From contig NZ_JAIQZF010000003.1 of assembly GCF_020164585.1 (NCBI RefSeq), forward strand, positions 62,001 through 126,000: 64,000 bases of DNA, in the 5' to 3' direction. Below the pieces are notes generated by a model. It searched no databases and was not told the DNA's origin. It saw only the letters and a list, made by a program, of their open reading frames with translations. This DNA is from Psychroflexus curvus (GTDB lineage Bacteria > Bacteroidota > Bacteroidia > Flavobacteriales > Flavobacteriaceae). Numbering within the stretch: the first letter of the stretch is position 1; each line of letters begins with the position of its first letter. Below, piece after piece: positions 24,194-33,782 of this stretch. The translations under genes were made by a program, and so were the position numbers.

Positions 24194-24225
24194 TTTTATC
24201 TCGGGAGAGATAATAAATAGTGTAA

Positions 24226-24260
24226 AAAACCCCCTCAAAATTCAATTTTGAGGGGGTTTT
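24226..24260. terminator. Bidirectional terminator between rsmG and pruA
   Basis: AAAACCCCCTCAAAATT pairs perfectly with AATTTTGAGGGGGTTTT around a one-base centre (loop opens to a few bases), with A and T tracts on both sides. It lies between convergent genes and serves both. Confidence 0.93.
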
Positions 24261-24282
24261 TACTTTTTAAATGGATTGCTGA

Positions 24283-25908
24283 TTATCCCATATGTGGATA
24301 CGTATAATCAGTTGCTGGAACAAAAGTTTCTTTGATTAATCTTGGAGAAGACCATCTTAATAAGTTAAACTTAGATCCTGCTTTATCGTTAGTACCACTG
24401 TTTCTGGCACCACCAAATGGCTGGCGACCTACAACAGCACCTGTACACTTGTCATTGATATAGAAATTACCAGCAGAATTTTGCAGGATATCAGTAGCTA
24501 CTGAAGCTGCATAACGATCTGTAGCAATGATAGAACCTGTTAATCCATACTGACTTGTGTTATCTACAACATGTAAAGTTTCTTCATATTTATCATCATC
24601 ATAAACATAAAGGGTCAAAACTGGTCCAAATAATTCTTCGACCATCGTTTCATATTTTGGGTTAGTAGTCACAATTACCGTTGGTTCTACAAAATAACCT
24701 TTAGATTTATCGCAATTACCACCTACTATAATTTCAGCTTCGTTACTTTTCTTAGCTCTTTCAATGTATTCAGATAATTTATCGAAAGACTGCTCATGAA
24801 TGACGGCCCCAATGAAATTGCTTAAATCTCCAGTTGGTCCCATTTTGATAGACTTTACATCCTTAACGAGTTTTTCTTTGACACTAGGCCACAGACTACT
24901 TGAAACGTAAGATCTTGATGCTGCACTACATTTTTGTCCTTGAAATTCGAAAGCGCCTCTCAATAATGCTGTAGCAACTACCTGTGCGTCAGCAGATTTG
25001 TGAGCTACGATGAAATCTTTACCGCCAGTCTCACCAACTATTCTAGGGTAAGTATTGTAATTGTGAATGTTTTCACCAATTTTAGACCAGATGCCTTTGA
25101 ACACATTGGTACTTCCAGTAAAGTGAATACCAGCAAACTCTTTTCTGGCTAAAATTCTATCTGTTATCATTACTGGGTCACCAATAATCATATTGATTAC
25201 TCCATCTGGTAAACCAGCTTCCTTAAATACTTCCATAATTACTTGAGCAGAAAGCATTTGGCTATCACTTGGCTTCCAAACGGCTACGTTACCCATAAGA
25301 GCTGCACTTGAAGGCAGGTTACCGGCAATGGCAGTAAAGTTGAAAGGAGTAATAGCATACACAAAACCTTCTAGTGGTCTGTGCTCTATTCTGTTCCACT
25401 CATTATCTGCAGATTCTGGTTGTTCTCTGTAGATTTCCGTCATATATTCCACATTAAATCTTAAGAAATCACAGATTTCGCATGCGGAATCAATTTCAGC
25501 TTGAAAAACAGTTTTTGACTGACCAATCATAGTCGTTGCATTCATTTTATCTCTGTAAGGTCCTGCAATTAAATCAGCTGCCTTCAAAAACACAGCCGCT
25601 CTTTGTTCCCAAGGAAGTTTAGCCCATTTTTTTCTAGCTTCAAGAGCAGTATCAATTGCATCGTCAACGTGTTTTTCTTCAGCATTGTGATAAACACCTA
25701 CTTCATGTTGATGATCATGTGGAGGTCTTATGCTTTTAGTATGGCCAGTTTTAATTTCTTTATCTCCAATATATAAAGGAACTTCAGCCTTTTCGTTGTA
25801 TATCTTTTTATACATCTTTTCTATAGAATCCCTCTCTGGTGAGCCGGGTGCATAGGTTTTGATTGGTTCATTTATTGCGGTTGGCACTTGAAAATATCCT
25901 TTTCCCAT
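24283..25908 (-). CDS. pruA: L-glutamate gamma-semialdehyde dehydrogenase
   Basis: PruA oxidises glutamate-5-semialdehyde to glutamate, the second step of proline catabolism. The 541-residue stand-alone enzyme (no proline dehydrogenase domain) shows the ALDH pattern: PFNFTAIAGNLPSSAALMGN (about 189-208), IVGETGGKDFIVAHKSAD with the catalytic Glu near 289, and the nucleophilic cysteine in FQGQKCSAASR (near 325). The length matches the monofunctional eukaryote/Bacteroidetes type. A minus-strand TATATTTG box lies at 25949-25956, about 40 bp before the ATG. Confidence 0.94.
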   Translation of the reverse strand: MGKGYFQVPTAINEPIKTYAPGSPERDSIEKMYKKIYNEKAEVPLYIGDKEIKTGHTKSIRPPHDHQHEVGVYHNAEEKHVDDAIDTALEARKKWAKLPWEQRAAVFLKAADLIAGPYRDKMNATTMIGQSKTVFQAEIDSACEICDFLRFNVEYMTEIYREQPESADNEWNRIEHRPLEGFVYAITPFNFTAIAGNLPSSAALMGNVAVWKPSDSQMLSAQVIMEVFKEAGLPDGVINMIIGDPVMITDRILARKEFAGIHFTGSTNVFKGIWSKIGENIHNYNTYPRIVGETGGKDFIVAHKSADAQVVATALLRGAFEFQGQKCSAASRSYVSSSLWPSVKEKLVKDVKSIKMGPTGDLSNFIGAVIHEQSFDKLSEYIERAKKSNEAEIIVGGNCDKSKGYFVEPTVIVTTNPKYETMVEELFGPVLTLYVYDDDKYEETLHVVDNTSQYGLTGSIIATDRYAASVATDILQNSAGNFYINDKCTGAVVGRQPFGGARNSGTNDKAGSKFNLLRWSSPRLIKETFVPATDYTYPHMG

Positions 25909-25948
25909 AATTTTATTGATTTTTATTATTTTACTTTAATCATTTTCA

Positions 25949-25956
25949 CAAATATA
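25949..25956 (-). promoter_or_regulatory. Probable -7 box (TATATTTG) of pruA
   Basis: The minus strand reads TATATTTG here, a full match to TAnnTTTG, 41 bp upstream of the pruA start. No clear TTG is present at the ideal 19-nt spacing, so only half the promoter is supported. Confidence 0.4.
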
Positions 25957-26019
25957 GCTTATAAAGATTATTTTGGAAATTATAGATGATAAGCTTTTAT
26001 TAATACCTGTTAATAAGCC

Positions 26020-27309
26020 TTAATTGATAATAGTTTCACCATTACCAAATCCAGTTCCAACAACTCTATCGTATCTGGCTCCTATATCTCTATAATAAAC
26101 AATTACCTGGTACTCGTTTTCAGTAATTTCATGATTGCCACTTATAAACCCCTCTATGAAATCACCGTTTTTGTTTAAATACACATATTTAAAATTGTAA
26201 AACCCCTGTTTCAAAATCAATTCATTAGTGAATATGTTTTTCTTAGTTTCATCTTGTGTCATCATGGTGCTGTCATCCAGCACGTAATTATTAAACCTTC
26301 CGTAAAGATGTATTTCCCCTCCTTCTAAATCTTTGTAGTTTTGAAGTGTAAAGTGTACTCTGGCGTACTCTGATTCAGTATTGATATCATCCCCTTGTAT
26401 GGTGTTAATTCTAAATGCTCCATTTAAATCTGGATAAAAAGTATAGGGTCTTCCATCCCTAACGAAATTGGGGAATAAGTATGAGTTATATAAGTCATGA
26501 AGTTCAACTTTTTGAATTCTTAACGTCCCTTGTCTGATATCTTTATTATCAAAATTTAAGTACTCATTGCCTCCCCAGAACGAAGATTTTTTATCATATC
26601 TGTAAATCAGTCTGTTACCCTGGGTAAATTGAGGTTTGAGATCGGAAATAGCTGTAGTGAAGTCGTTGTTTTTAACAACAACGGTTTTGACGGTCTGATC
26701 TGGATTTCGAAAAAAGAAATCCTCTCTGCCTATTTCGAAATTTACGACCTGTTTTTTATCAATAAACTCTAGTTCTCTGGACCTTTTGATGGTTATGTCT
26801 ACATCAACTAAATTTTCATAAACAATAAATTTTCTCGAAAAAATAATTTGTTTGTCAGCATTGAATATTTTGAGCATGTAATTGCCACTTACTTTTAAAC
26901 GACGGGTATTTTGATTTGGTAATTTTAATTGATAGTGTGTATAGGGCTGTAAAGTTGTAAAGGAATTTTTATAATCAAATAACCGGATATTATCAAAACC
27001 TTCTAAAAATTCATTTTTTGAAAGTTTAGAGGGAGTCCAGTCAAAATTATAATGTTCGATTTCGTAGTAATAATCATTTTCAGCTGCTGTTAAATCGTCA
27101 AACTTGAGCGAAACAGACCCATTCAAAGGTATGACGGGAGTTCCGCTGAATTCGCTATTTGATCCATAAAACTCAATTGTTTTAATAAAATCCGGAGGCA
27201 AAGTCTCGTAAACTTGTTGTGCTTTTAAGGAGGAACTAACAAAAGTTAATAAAATAGCAGAAATTAATTTTATAAAAAAAGGTTTAAGTCTTGATTTTAT
27301 TGAAGTCAT
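26020..27309 (-). CDS. Type IX secretion system plug protein (DUF5103)
   Basis: DUF5103 proteins plug the SprA translocon of the type IX secretion system and are exported. The 429-residue protein has a basic N-terminus and hydrophobic signal segment (about 10-30, ending SSLKAQQ). The recognisable family core is YYYEIEHYNFDWTPSKLSKN (about 81-100) followed by EFLEGFDNIRLFDYKNSFTT, then a long beta-rich body with IHLYGRFNNYVLD and a VIVYYRDIGARYDRVVG terminus. It is divergent from nqrA. Its presence implies that the organism has a T9SS and possibly gliding motility. Confidence 0.88.
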   Translation of the reverse strand: MTSIKSRLKPFFIKLISAILLTFVSSSLKAQQVYETLPPDFIKTIEFYGSNSEFSGTPVIPLNGSVSLKFDDLTAAENDYYYEIEHYNFDWTPSKLSKNEFLEGFDNIRLFDYKNSFTTLQPYTHYQLKLPNQNTRRLKVSGNYMLKIFNADKQIIFSRKFIVYENLVDVDITIKRSRELEFIDKKQVVNFEIGREDFFFRNPDQTVKTVVVKNNDFTTAISDLKPQFTQGNRLIYRYDKKSSFWGGNEYLNFDNKDIRQGTLRIQKVELHDLYNSYLFPNFVRDGRPYTFYPDLNGAFRINTIQGDDINTESEYARVHFTLQNYKDLEGGEIHLYGRFNNYVLDDSTMMTQDETKKNIFTNELILKQGFYNFKYVYLNKNGDFIEGFISGNHEITENEYQVIVYYRDIGARYDRVVGTGFGNGETIIN

Positions 27310-27381
27310 TCCGTTGTTTAGATTTAATATAAATAATAGAACTATAAGATTTGTTTGCTTAGAGATTGTAAGTTAAATTAT

Positions 27382-27389
27382 TAAATTTG
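27382..27389 (+). promoter_or_regulatory. Possible -7 box of the nqr operon
   Basis: TAAATTTG matches TAnnTTTG 27 bp before the nqrA ATG. A TTTG lies at 27354-27357, but the spacing is 24 nt, longer than the preferred 17-23, so the promoter is only tentative. Confidence 0.4.
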
Positions 27390-27415
27390 CAATCCAAATA
27401 AAATTTTATTTACAG

Positions 27416-28759
27416 ATGCCCATAGACATAAAAATTAAAAAGGGTTTAACGCTAAAGCTAAAAGGTGAAGCAGAAAATTCTATTGAGCAAGCTCAGAAAT
27501 CGAAAACTGTTGCTTTAAGACCTTCAAATTTTCATTCTTTGGTACCAAAAATGGTCGTAAAGGAAGGCGCTAAATTAAAAGCTGGGGACGAAGTATTTTT
27601 CTCAAAATATTCTGACAAGACAAAAATTGTATCACCTGTAAGTGGTACGCTTAAGGAGATTAAGCGTGGTGCTAAAAGAAAAATTCTGGACGTCATTATA
27701 GAGGCAGATGATGAAGTAAATTACAAGGATTTTGGGGCCATGGATCCTTTTAAATCAGATTCATCTGAAGTAAAGGATAGAATATTTTCTACTGGATTAG
27801 GTATTTTTTTAAATCAAAGACCTTACAACATTCCAGCTAATGCTGAAGTGACGCCAAAAGCGATTTACATTTCTGCATATGATACCGCTCCTTTATCAGC
27901 TTCATTTGAAGTAATTTTGAAAGATAAAGTTGAATTTTTTCAAAATGGAATTAATGCCTTAACCAAATTGACGGGTGGCAAGGTTTACTTAGGAGTTGAT
28001 AAGCAATCTGCAAGTTTCCTTAAAGATATTGAAAATGTCGAGTTAATTACAATTTCTGGTCCGCATCCCGCGGGTAATGTAGGTACATTGATTCATGAAA
28101 CAGAGCCGATGAATAGAGGCGAGCATGTGTGGACAATCAATCCAGAGGATGTCGCTATAATTGGTGAGCAATTCAAAACTGGTAAATTTAATGCAGAACG
28201 TACTGTTGTTGTAACAGGTACAGCTGCAAAACATAGAAAATATTTCAAAACCATTATTGGTGCTGAAGTTTCTTCAATTTTGAAAGATCACGAAGATAAT
28301 TCAAGAATAATTAGCGGTAATGTTCTGACTGGAGAGAAAATTGAAGAGGAGGGATATATCAATTTCTTTGCAAACACCTTAACCGTCATTCCTGAGGGAA
28401 ATGAATATAGAATGTTTGGATGGTTGCCTTTTAAAGATAATGACATTCATTCAGCTTCCAAAACTTCTTTATCCTGGTTGTTTCCAAACAAAAAATACGA
28501 AGTCAACACCAATTTGAATGGTGAAGAAAGAGCTTTGGTAGTTACAGGTGAAATGGAAGAAGTCATGCCTTTAAATATTTTGCCAATGCAACTTCTTAAG
28601 GCCTGTATGGCTGGAGATATCGAGAAAATGGAAAATTTAGGAATATATGAAGTGGTTCCGGAAGATTTCGCACTAGTAGAATACACAAATACCTCTAAAA
28701 TCGAAGCGCAAGAAATTATTCGCAATGGTTTAGATATAATGATAACTGAAGTAGGATAA
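27416..28759 (+). CDS. nqrA: Na+-translocating NADH:quinone reductase subunit A
   Basis: NqrA is the cytoplasmic, quinone-interacting subunit of the Na+-NQR respiratory pump. The protein has 447 residues, the normal length, starting MPIDIKIKKGLTLKLKGEAE. Marks are the N-terminal biotinyl/lipoyl-like segment VSPVSGTLKEIKRGAKRK (about 77-94), the ISGPHPAGNVGTLIH stretch (about 212-226) and GDIEKMENLGIYEVVPEDFA near the C-terminus. It is the first gene of nqrABCDEF, 18 bp before nqrB. The complex couples NADH oxidation to Na+ export. Confidence 0.96.
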   Translation: MPIDIKIKKGLTLKLKGEAENSIEQAQKSKTVALRPSNFHSLVPKMVVKEGAKLKAGDEVFFSKYSDKTKIVSPVSGTLKEIKRGAKRKILDVIIEADDEVNYKDFGAMDPFKSDSSEVKDRIFSTGLGIFLNQRPYNIPANAEVTPKAIYISAYDTAPLSASFEVILKDKVEFFQNGINALTKLTGGKVYLGVDKQSASFLKDIENVELITISGPHPAGNVGTLIHETEPMNRGEHVWTINPEDVAIIGEQFKTGKFNAERTVVVTGTAAKHRKYFKTIIGAEVSSILKDHEDNSRIISGNVLTGEKIEEEGYINFFANTLTVIPEGNEYRMFGWLPFKDNDIHSASKTSLSWLFPNKKYEVNTNLNGEERALVVTGEMEEVMPLNILPMQLLKACMAGDIEKMENLGIYEVVPEDFALVEYTNTSKIEAQEIIRNGLDIMITEVG

Positions 28760-28777
28760 ATTTATTTAACTATAAAT

Positions 28778-29950
28778 ATGAATTGGATTAGACAGAAAAT
28801 TGACCAAATTAAAGAGCCTTTCGAGCCTGGTAATAAGCTTGAAAAGTATCGCCCAGCAGTTAATGCACTAGACACTTTCTTATTTGTGCCAGACCATACT
28901 ACCAAAAAAGGCGCACACATAAGAGATGCAGTTGATTTGAAGAGGACAATGATAACCGTTGTGTTAGCCTTGATACCTGCTTTAATTTTTGGAATGTGGA
29001 ATGCTGGATACCAGCATTATACTCAGCTCGGAGAGAATCCTGCATTCCTTGAAGCATTTCTTCATGGAGCATACAAAATAGTCCCTATGATAGTGGTGTC
29101 TTATGCAGTAGGACTTGGATTGGAATTTGCCTTTGCTATCATGAGAGGACATGAAGTAAACGAAGGTTACCTTGTAACAGGTTTACTTATTCCTATGATT
29201 ATGCCAGTTGATATTCCTTTATGGATGGTTGCATTGTCAGTAATATTTGCCGTATTAATTGGTAAAGAGGCTTTCGGAGGTACTGGGATGAATATTCTTA
29301 ACCCTGCACTTACTGCAAGAGCTTTTGCGTTTTTTGCATACCCTACTTATATGTCTGGTAACAAGATTTGGGTTAGTGAAGCTTCAAACGTAGACTCCAT
29401 TTCAGGTGAAACTATCTTAGGTTCTCTGGCAGCCAACAAAGAAGTTGGTTATAATGCTGCTGAAATGTTTACAGGAATTATTCCGGGGTCTATCGCAGAA
29501 ACTTCAACATTATGTATTGTTGCTGGTGCCTTAATTTTAATCTTGACTAAAGTTGGGAGCTGGAGAATTATACTGAGTGGTATTCTCGGTGCTGCAGCTA
29601 TGGGATTATTATTAAATGCTCTACCGTCTATGGGAGTAGAAGGAAACGGATTGACAAATTTCCCATGGTATAATCACCTGATAGTTGGTGGCTTTGCTTT
29701 TGGTATTGTGTTCATGGCTACAGATCCTGTAAGTGCTGCTCAGACAATGAAAGGGAAATGGATTTATGGAGCTCTCATTGGTTTAACAGCCATTTTAATC
29801 CGTACTTTGAATCCGGCCTACCCTGAAGGTATTATGCTGTCTATATTACTCTTGAACGTTTTTGCTCCAACTATAGATCATTATGTGATAGAAGGTAATA
29901 TTAAGAAAAGGAAAAAACGTTTAGAAACCAAAACTGTAAAAACAGCTTAA
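28778..29950 (+). CDS. nqrB: Na+-NQR subunit B
   Basis: NqrB is a polytopic membrane subunit that binds riboflavin and a covalently attached FMN. It has 390 residues with about ten hydrophobic helices. The FMN-attachment threonine should be T212 in the SISGETILG motif, the equivalent of the SGAT site of other NqrB proteins. GKEAFGGTGMNILNPALTAR and FAFGIVFMATDPVSAAQT are diagnostic. The ApbE transferase needed for flavinylation is encoded downstream at 33779. The stop is 2 bp from the nqrC start. Confidence 0.96.
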   Translation: MNWIRQKIDQIKEPFEPGNKLEKYRPAVNALDTFLFVPDHTTKKGAHIRDAVDLKRTMITVVLALIPALIFGMWNAGYQHYTQLGENPAFLEAFLHGAYKIVPMIVVSYAVGLGLEFAFAIMRGHEVNEGYLVTGLLIPMIMPVDIPLWMVALSVIFAVLIGKEAFGGTGMNILNPALTARAFAFFAYPTYMSGNKIWVSEASNVDSISGETILGSLAANKEVGYNAAEMFTGIIPGSIAETSTLCIVAGALILILTKVGSWRIILSGILGAAAMGLLLNALPSMGVEGNGLTNFPWYNHLIVGGFAFGIVFMATDPVSAAQTMKGKWIYGALIGLTAILIRTLNPAYPEGIMLSILLLNVFAPTIDHYVIEGNIKKRKKRLETKTVKTA

Positions 29951-29952
29951 TC

Positions 29953-30678
29953 ATGAATAAAAACAGTAACGCATATACATTTATTTTTGCTATAATAATG
30001 GTCATTGTAGTAGCAGTAACGCTTTCTTTTACTGCAACCTCCTTAGGTCCATTGCAAAAAGAAAATGTTCGTAAAGAAAAAATGCAAAATATTTTGTTGA
30101 CTATTGGTATTGAAACTGATAGAGAAAATGCTGAAGAATTATTCGATAAGTACATTTCTCAACAACTATCTCTGAATTCTCAAGGAGAAAAAAAAGAGGG
30201 AGTAAATGCTTTTGAAGTCGATTTAGCTAAAGAATTATCAAAGCCTGATGAAGAACAGACTTACCCTATATATATTGCAAATTATGAAGGCTCAGAATAT
30301 TACATTGCCCCTTTAAGAGGTAGTGGGTTGTGGGATGCGATCTGGGGTTACATTGCTTTAGAAGATGATGCAAACACCGTTAAAGGCGTTGTTTTTGACC
30401 ACAAAGGTGAAACTGCTGGTCTTGGAGCAGAGATTACCACAGATTGGTTTCAGCAACGTTTCGTAGATGAGAAAATCTTCAATGACAAAGGAGAGCTCGT
30501 TGGTGTGAATGTTGTGAAAGGCTACAGTGGTGGAAATGATAAGGATGATAATAAAGTTGATTCTATTTCGGGTGCAACAATCACAAGTGATGGTGTATCT
30601 GAAATGATTGAAAAACGATTGAAAAACTATTTACCATTTTTCAAAAAGCGTCAAGATATTAAAGTTGTAACAAGATAA
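29953..30678 (+). CDS. nqrC: Na+-NQR subunit C
   Basis: NqrC has one N-terminal membrane helix (about residues 8-30) and a periplasmic FMN-binding domain. The 241-residue protein ends the domain with [17 protein letters not shown], in which T209 is the predicted FMN-phosphothreonine site for Apb[16 protein letters not shown] and [20 protein letters not shown] are conserved. It lies 2 bp after nqrB and 2 bp before nqrD, so the operon is tightly packed. Confidence 0.96.
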   Translation: MNKNSNAYTFIFAIIMVIVVAVTLSFTATSLGPLQKENVRKEKMQNILLTIGIETDRENAEELFDKYISQQLSLNSQGEKKEGVNAFEVDLAKELSKPDEEQTYPIYIANYEGSEYYIAPLRGSGLWDAIWGYIALEDDANTVKGVVFDHKGETAGLGAEITTDWFQQRFVDEKIFNDKGELVGVNVVKGYSGGNDKDDNKVDSISGATITSDGVSEMIEKRLKNYLPFFKKRQDIKVVTR

Positions 30679-30680
30679 AT

Positions 30681-31430
30681 ATGAGCTTAGAAACAAATCA
30701 AAAGCCTCAAACTGAAGAAGAAAAGAAGAAAAGCGAAATGCTTCTCTTTTTATCAAGTTCTGATGAGAAAGAACATTTTCTTTCGAAGGCTAATCGAAAA
30801 ATTTTAAAAGATCCTTTAGATGACAACAATCCTATTACAGTTCAGGTTTTAGGAATATGTTCCGCTTTAGCGATTACGGTCCAACTGAAACCCGCAATTG
30901 TGATGTCACTTGCCGTTGTTTTTGTTATGGCATTTAGTAACGTGATCATCTCAATTTTAAGAAATTCAATCCCAAGTAGAATCAGGATTATTGTGCAACT
31001 TGTAGTTGTTGCTTCCTTGGTAATACTCGTTGACCAGATTTTAAAAGCTTATGCTTTTGATGTGAGTAAACAACTTTCCATCTTTATCGGTTTGATTATA
31101 ACCAACTGTATCATCATGGGGCGTCTTGAAGCTTTTGCCTTAGGCAATGGTGTATACAAGTCTTTTCTTGACGGAATTGGTAATGCTGCTGGATACGGAC
31201 TTATACTCATAATTGTTGCCTTTTTCAGAGAGCTATTCGGCTCGGGGAAACTGCTTGGATATGAAATATTAGGTCATAAAGGTGTGACTTTGGCAGAATC
31301 TACTGGATTGTATGCTTTGGGTTATGAAGACAATGGATTTTTCCTTTTGTCTCCAATGGCTCTTATCGTCGTCGGTGTCCTCATTTGGGTACAGCGAGCT
31401 AGAAACAGAAAATTAATTGAAGAAAATTAA
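30681..31430 (+). CDS. nqrD: Na+-NQR subunit D
   Basis: NqrD is a six-helix membrane subunit that with NqrE holds an intramembrane 2Fe-2S centre. It has 249 residues, about 40 more than V. cholerae NqrD, because of a charged N-terminal extension ([18 protein letters not shown]). The conserved pattern [20 protein letters not shown] (about 50-69) and [20 protein letters not shown] (about 137-156) includes the cysteines expected for the cluster (GICSAL and TNCIIMGR). Confidence 0.95.
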   Translation: MSLETNQKPQTEEEKKKSEMLLFLSSSDEKEHFLSKANRKILKDPLDDNNPITVQVLGICSALAITVQLKPAIVMSLAVVFVMAFSNVIISILRNSIPSRIRIIVQLVVVASLVILVDQILKAYAFDVSKQLSIFIGLIITNCIIMGRLEAFALGNGVYKSFLDGIGNAAGYGLILIIVAFFRELFGSGKLLGYEILGHKGVTLAESTGLYALGYEDNGFFLLSPMALIVVGVLIWVQRARNRKLIEEN

Positions 31431-31444
31431 ATAAAACCTCATAG

Positions 31445-32059
31445 ATGGATTTAATAAACTTATTTGTAAAAAGTATTTTCATAGAAAACATGATTTTCGC
31501 CTATTTTTTGGGCATGTGTTCTTATTTGGCAGTATCTAAAACAGTGAAAACCGCTGTTGGTCTTGGGCTTGCAGTCATATTTGTACTTTTAATAACAGTG
31601 CCTGTCAATTACCTTTTGGATAATTACCTGCTTCAAGCTGGAGCACTTAGCTGGTTAGGATCAGAATTTGCTAGTGTAGATTTGAGTTTTCTCAGCTTTA
31701 TCATGTTTATAGCAGTTATTGCTTCAATGGTTCAATTAGTGGAAATGGTTGTTGAAAAATTTGCTCCTGCACTTTACGGTTCACTTGGTATCTTTTTACC
31801 GCTTATCGCTGTAAACTGTGCTATTTTAGGGGGGTCTTTATTTATGCAGCAAAAAGATTTCAGCGGCATCGAAGGAGCAGCTGTGTATGGTCTTGGTAGT
31901 GGAATAGGCTGGTTTTTAGCCATACTTGCTATTGCAGCAATTAGAGAGAAAATAGCTTATTCAAATGTCCCAGCTCCGCTCAAAGGGCTTGGTATTACCT
32001 TTATTATTACAGGATTGATGGCTATCGGATTTATGAGTTTCATGGGAATTAAATTATAA
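31445..32059 (+). CDS. nqrE: Na+-NQR subunit E
   Basis: NqrE pairs with NqrD in the membrane in inverted topology. The 204-residue protein has six hydrophobic helices and the family stretches [20 protein letters not shown] (about 12-31) and [16 protein letters not shown] (about 119-134). Each includes one of the cysteine pairs (GMCSY, VNCAIL) that ligate the shared Fe-S cluster. It lies 14 bp after nqrD and 12 bp before nqrF. Confidence 0.96.
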   Translation: MDLINLFVKSIFIENMIFAYFLGMCSYLAVSKTVKTAVGLGLAVIFVLLITVPVNYLLDNYLLQAGALSWLGSEFASVDLSFLSFIMFIAVIASMVQLVEMVVEKFAPALYGSLGIFLPLIAVNCAILGGSLFMQQKDFSGIEGAAVYGLGSGIGWFLAILAIAAIREKIAYSNVPAPLKGLGITFIITGLMAIGFMSFMGIKL

Positions 32060-32071
32060 ACAGAGAAGATT

Positions 32072-33361
32072 ATGACAGTTATATTAGCGAGTGTTGCAGT
32101 ATTCTTAACTCTTATTTTGTTGTTGGTTATCATATTATTATCAGCCAAAGCAAAATTGTCGCCTTCGGGGCCAGTTAAGATCAATGTGAATGGTGAAGAA
32201 GATTTAGAAGTAGATTCAGGTTCTACTTTGTTAACAACCCTGAGTGATAACAAATTGTTTTTACCATCTGCTTGTGGAGGTGGTGGTACATGTGTACAGT
32301 GTAAATGTATCGTTAAAGATGGTGGTGGAGCTATTCTGCCAACAGAAGAACCTCACTTTACAAGAAAAGAAATTGCTGAAGGCTGGAGATTGGGTTGCCA
32401 GGTAAAAGTGAAACAAGACATGAAAATTGAGATTCCTGAAGAAGTTTTTGGAATCAAAAAATGGCAGGCTACTGTTGTTTCAAATTATAACGTGGCTTCT
32501 TTTATCAAGGAATTTATTGTTGAAATTCCTGAAGATATGGACTACAAGGCAGGGGGGTATATTCAGATTGAGGTTCCTCCATGTGAAGTGAAATTTGAAG
32601 ATATGGATATCACTGCTCACCCAGAAGAACATCCAGGTGAGAAAGATAAATTTCAAACCGAATGGGATAACTTTAAGTTATGGCCGCTGGTTATGAAAAA
32701 TAATGAGTCCGTAGAAAGAGCTTATTCTATGGCTTCTTACCCAGCAGAAGGTAAACGAGTGATGTTGAATGTGCGTATTGCAACGCCTCCTTTCGACAGA
32801 GCTAAAGGGGACTGGATGGATGTGAACCCTGGTGTTGCTTCGTCTTATATTTTTGGATGTAAAGCAGGTGATAAAGTCACAATTTCCGGACCTTATGGTG
32901 AATTCTTTATCAACGAAAGTGAAGCTGAAATGCTTTATGTTGGTGGTGGTGCCGGTATGGCTCCAATGCGTTCTCACTTATATCATTTATTCAGAACTTT
33001 GAAAACTGGAAGAAAAGTGACCTTCTGGTATGGAGGACGTTCTAAACGCGAGCTGTTTTATACAGAACACTTTAGAGCTCTTGAAAGAGATTTTCCAAAC
33101 TTTAAATTCTATTTAGCTTTATCTGAACCTCAGGAAGAAGACAATTGGAAAGAAAAAGATGGAATTGATGGTGAAGGAGATGGCTTTGTAGGATTTATCC
33201 ACCAGTGTGTGATAGATAATTATCTAAATCATCATGAAGAACCAGAAGATATCGAACTGTATTTTTGTGGACCACCTTTGATGAACCAAGCTGTTCAGAA
33301 AATGGGTGAAGACTTTGGAATCCCCGATGAAAACATCAGATTTGATGACTTTGGCGGATAA
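32072..33361 (+). CDS. nqrF: Na+-NQR subunit F (NADH dehydrogenase)
   Basis: NqrF accepts electrons from NADH. In 429 residues it has an N-terminal membrane helix (about 3-25), a 2Fe-2S ferredoxin domain with cysteines in [15 protein letters not shown] (about 66-80) and GCQ (near 110), an FAD domain (RAYSMASYP near 216) and an NADH domain ([17 protein letters not shown]; terminal [12 protein letters not shown]). The gene ends the nqr core and is followed by a strong terminator at 33379-33410. Confidence 0.96.
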   Translation: MTVILASVAVFLTLILLLVIILLSAKAKLSPSGPVKINVNGEEDLEVDSGSTLLTTLSDNKLFLPSACGGGGTCVQCKCIVKDGGGAILPTEEPHFTRKEIAEGWRLGCQVKVKQDMKIEIPEEVFGIKKWQATVVSNYNVASFIKEFIVEIPEDMDYKAGGYIQIEVPPCEVKFEDMDITAHPEEHPGEKDKFQTEWDNFKLWPLVMKNNESVERAYSMASYPAEGKRVMLNVRIATPPFDRAKGDWMDVNPGVASSYIFGCKAGDKVTISGPYGEFFINESEAEMLYVGGGAGMAPMRSHLYHLFRTLKTGRKVTFWYGGRSKRELFYTEHFRALERDFPNFKFYLALSEPQEEDNWKEKDGIDGEGDGFVGFIHQCVIDNYLNHHEEPEDIELYFCGPPLMNQAVQKMGEDFGIPDENIRFDDFGG

Positions 33362-33378
33362 AATTAAATAAATAATTA

Positions 33379-33410
33379 AAACCCAAACAAAATTTTGTTT
33401 GGGTTTTTTT
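33379..33410. terminator. Intrinsic terminator after nqrF
   Basis: AAACCCAAACAAAA and TTTTGTTTGGGTTT form a perfect 28-nt palindrome followed by more T residues. It lies 17 bp after the nqrF stop and 12 bp before the next ATG, so the downstream pair of genes depends on readthrough or another promoter. Confidence 0.9.
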
Positions 33411-33422
33411 AGCTCTAATTTC

Positions 33423-33782
33423 ATGAGTTTACTTACAGAACAACAACTACATAACCTTGCCATGAATCTTGTAGGCAAAGATTTGGAAGAAATGGGTTAC
33501 GAGTTTTTGGCCATCAACAGCAAAAAGTCCAAAAACCCACAGTTTGTTGCTACAAAGGATAAAAAATTAATTTTTGTAGTGGTTAGAGCAGTGAAGTATC
33601 CCGAAAATCCTGTTCTATATGATGAGCAACTTATGCAAAAAATCGCCAAACATGCCGTTACTTTTGAAGCTAAAACTTTTTATGCTGGTGTTGGTATCGC
33701 AAATTCAGTGAATTATGACCTTCCGGTGGATTCAGAGGAAGATTATGTTTTAAATTATTCAGGTTTAATCGAAATCAAATGA
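33423..33782 (+). CDS. Small nqr-linked protein, possibly a degenerate nuclease-like fold
   Basis: A 119-residue soluble protein; I start at ATG 33423 because an earlier in-frame TTG lies inside the terminator. It begins MSLLTEQQLHNLAMNLVGKD. The stretch GYEFLAINSKKSKNPQFVAT followed by KKLIFVVVRAV looks like the core of YraN-type PD-(D/E)XK proteins (GYxIL, ExDLIA, LVFVEVK), but the catalytic acids are absent; this is an inference. Its stop overlaps the apbE start by 4 bp, so it is coupled to Na+-NQR maturation. Confidence 0.65.
   Translation: MSLLTEQQLHNLAMNLVGKDLEEMGYEFLAINSKKSKNPQFVATKDKKLIFVVVRAVKYPENPVLYDEQLMQKIAKHAVTFEAKTFYAGVGIANSVNYDLPVDSEEDYVLNYSGLIEIK

Noticed and set aside
23392-25956. 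Full promoters for desaturase and pruA
   Set aside because: Only the TATATTTG boxes are present; no TTG at acceptable spacing, so they are listed as partial.
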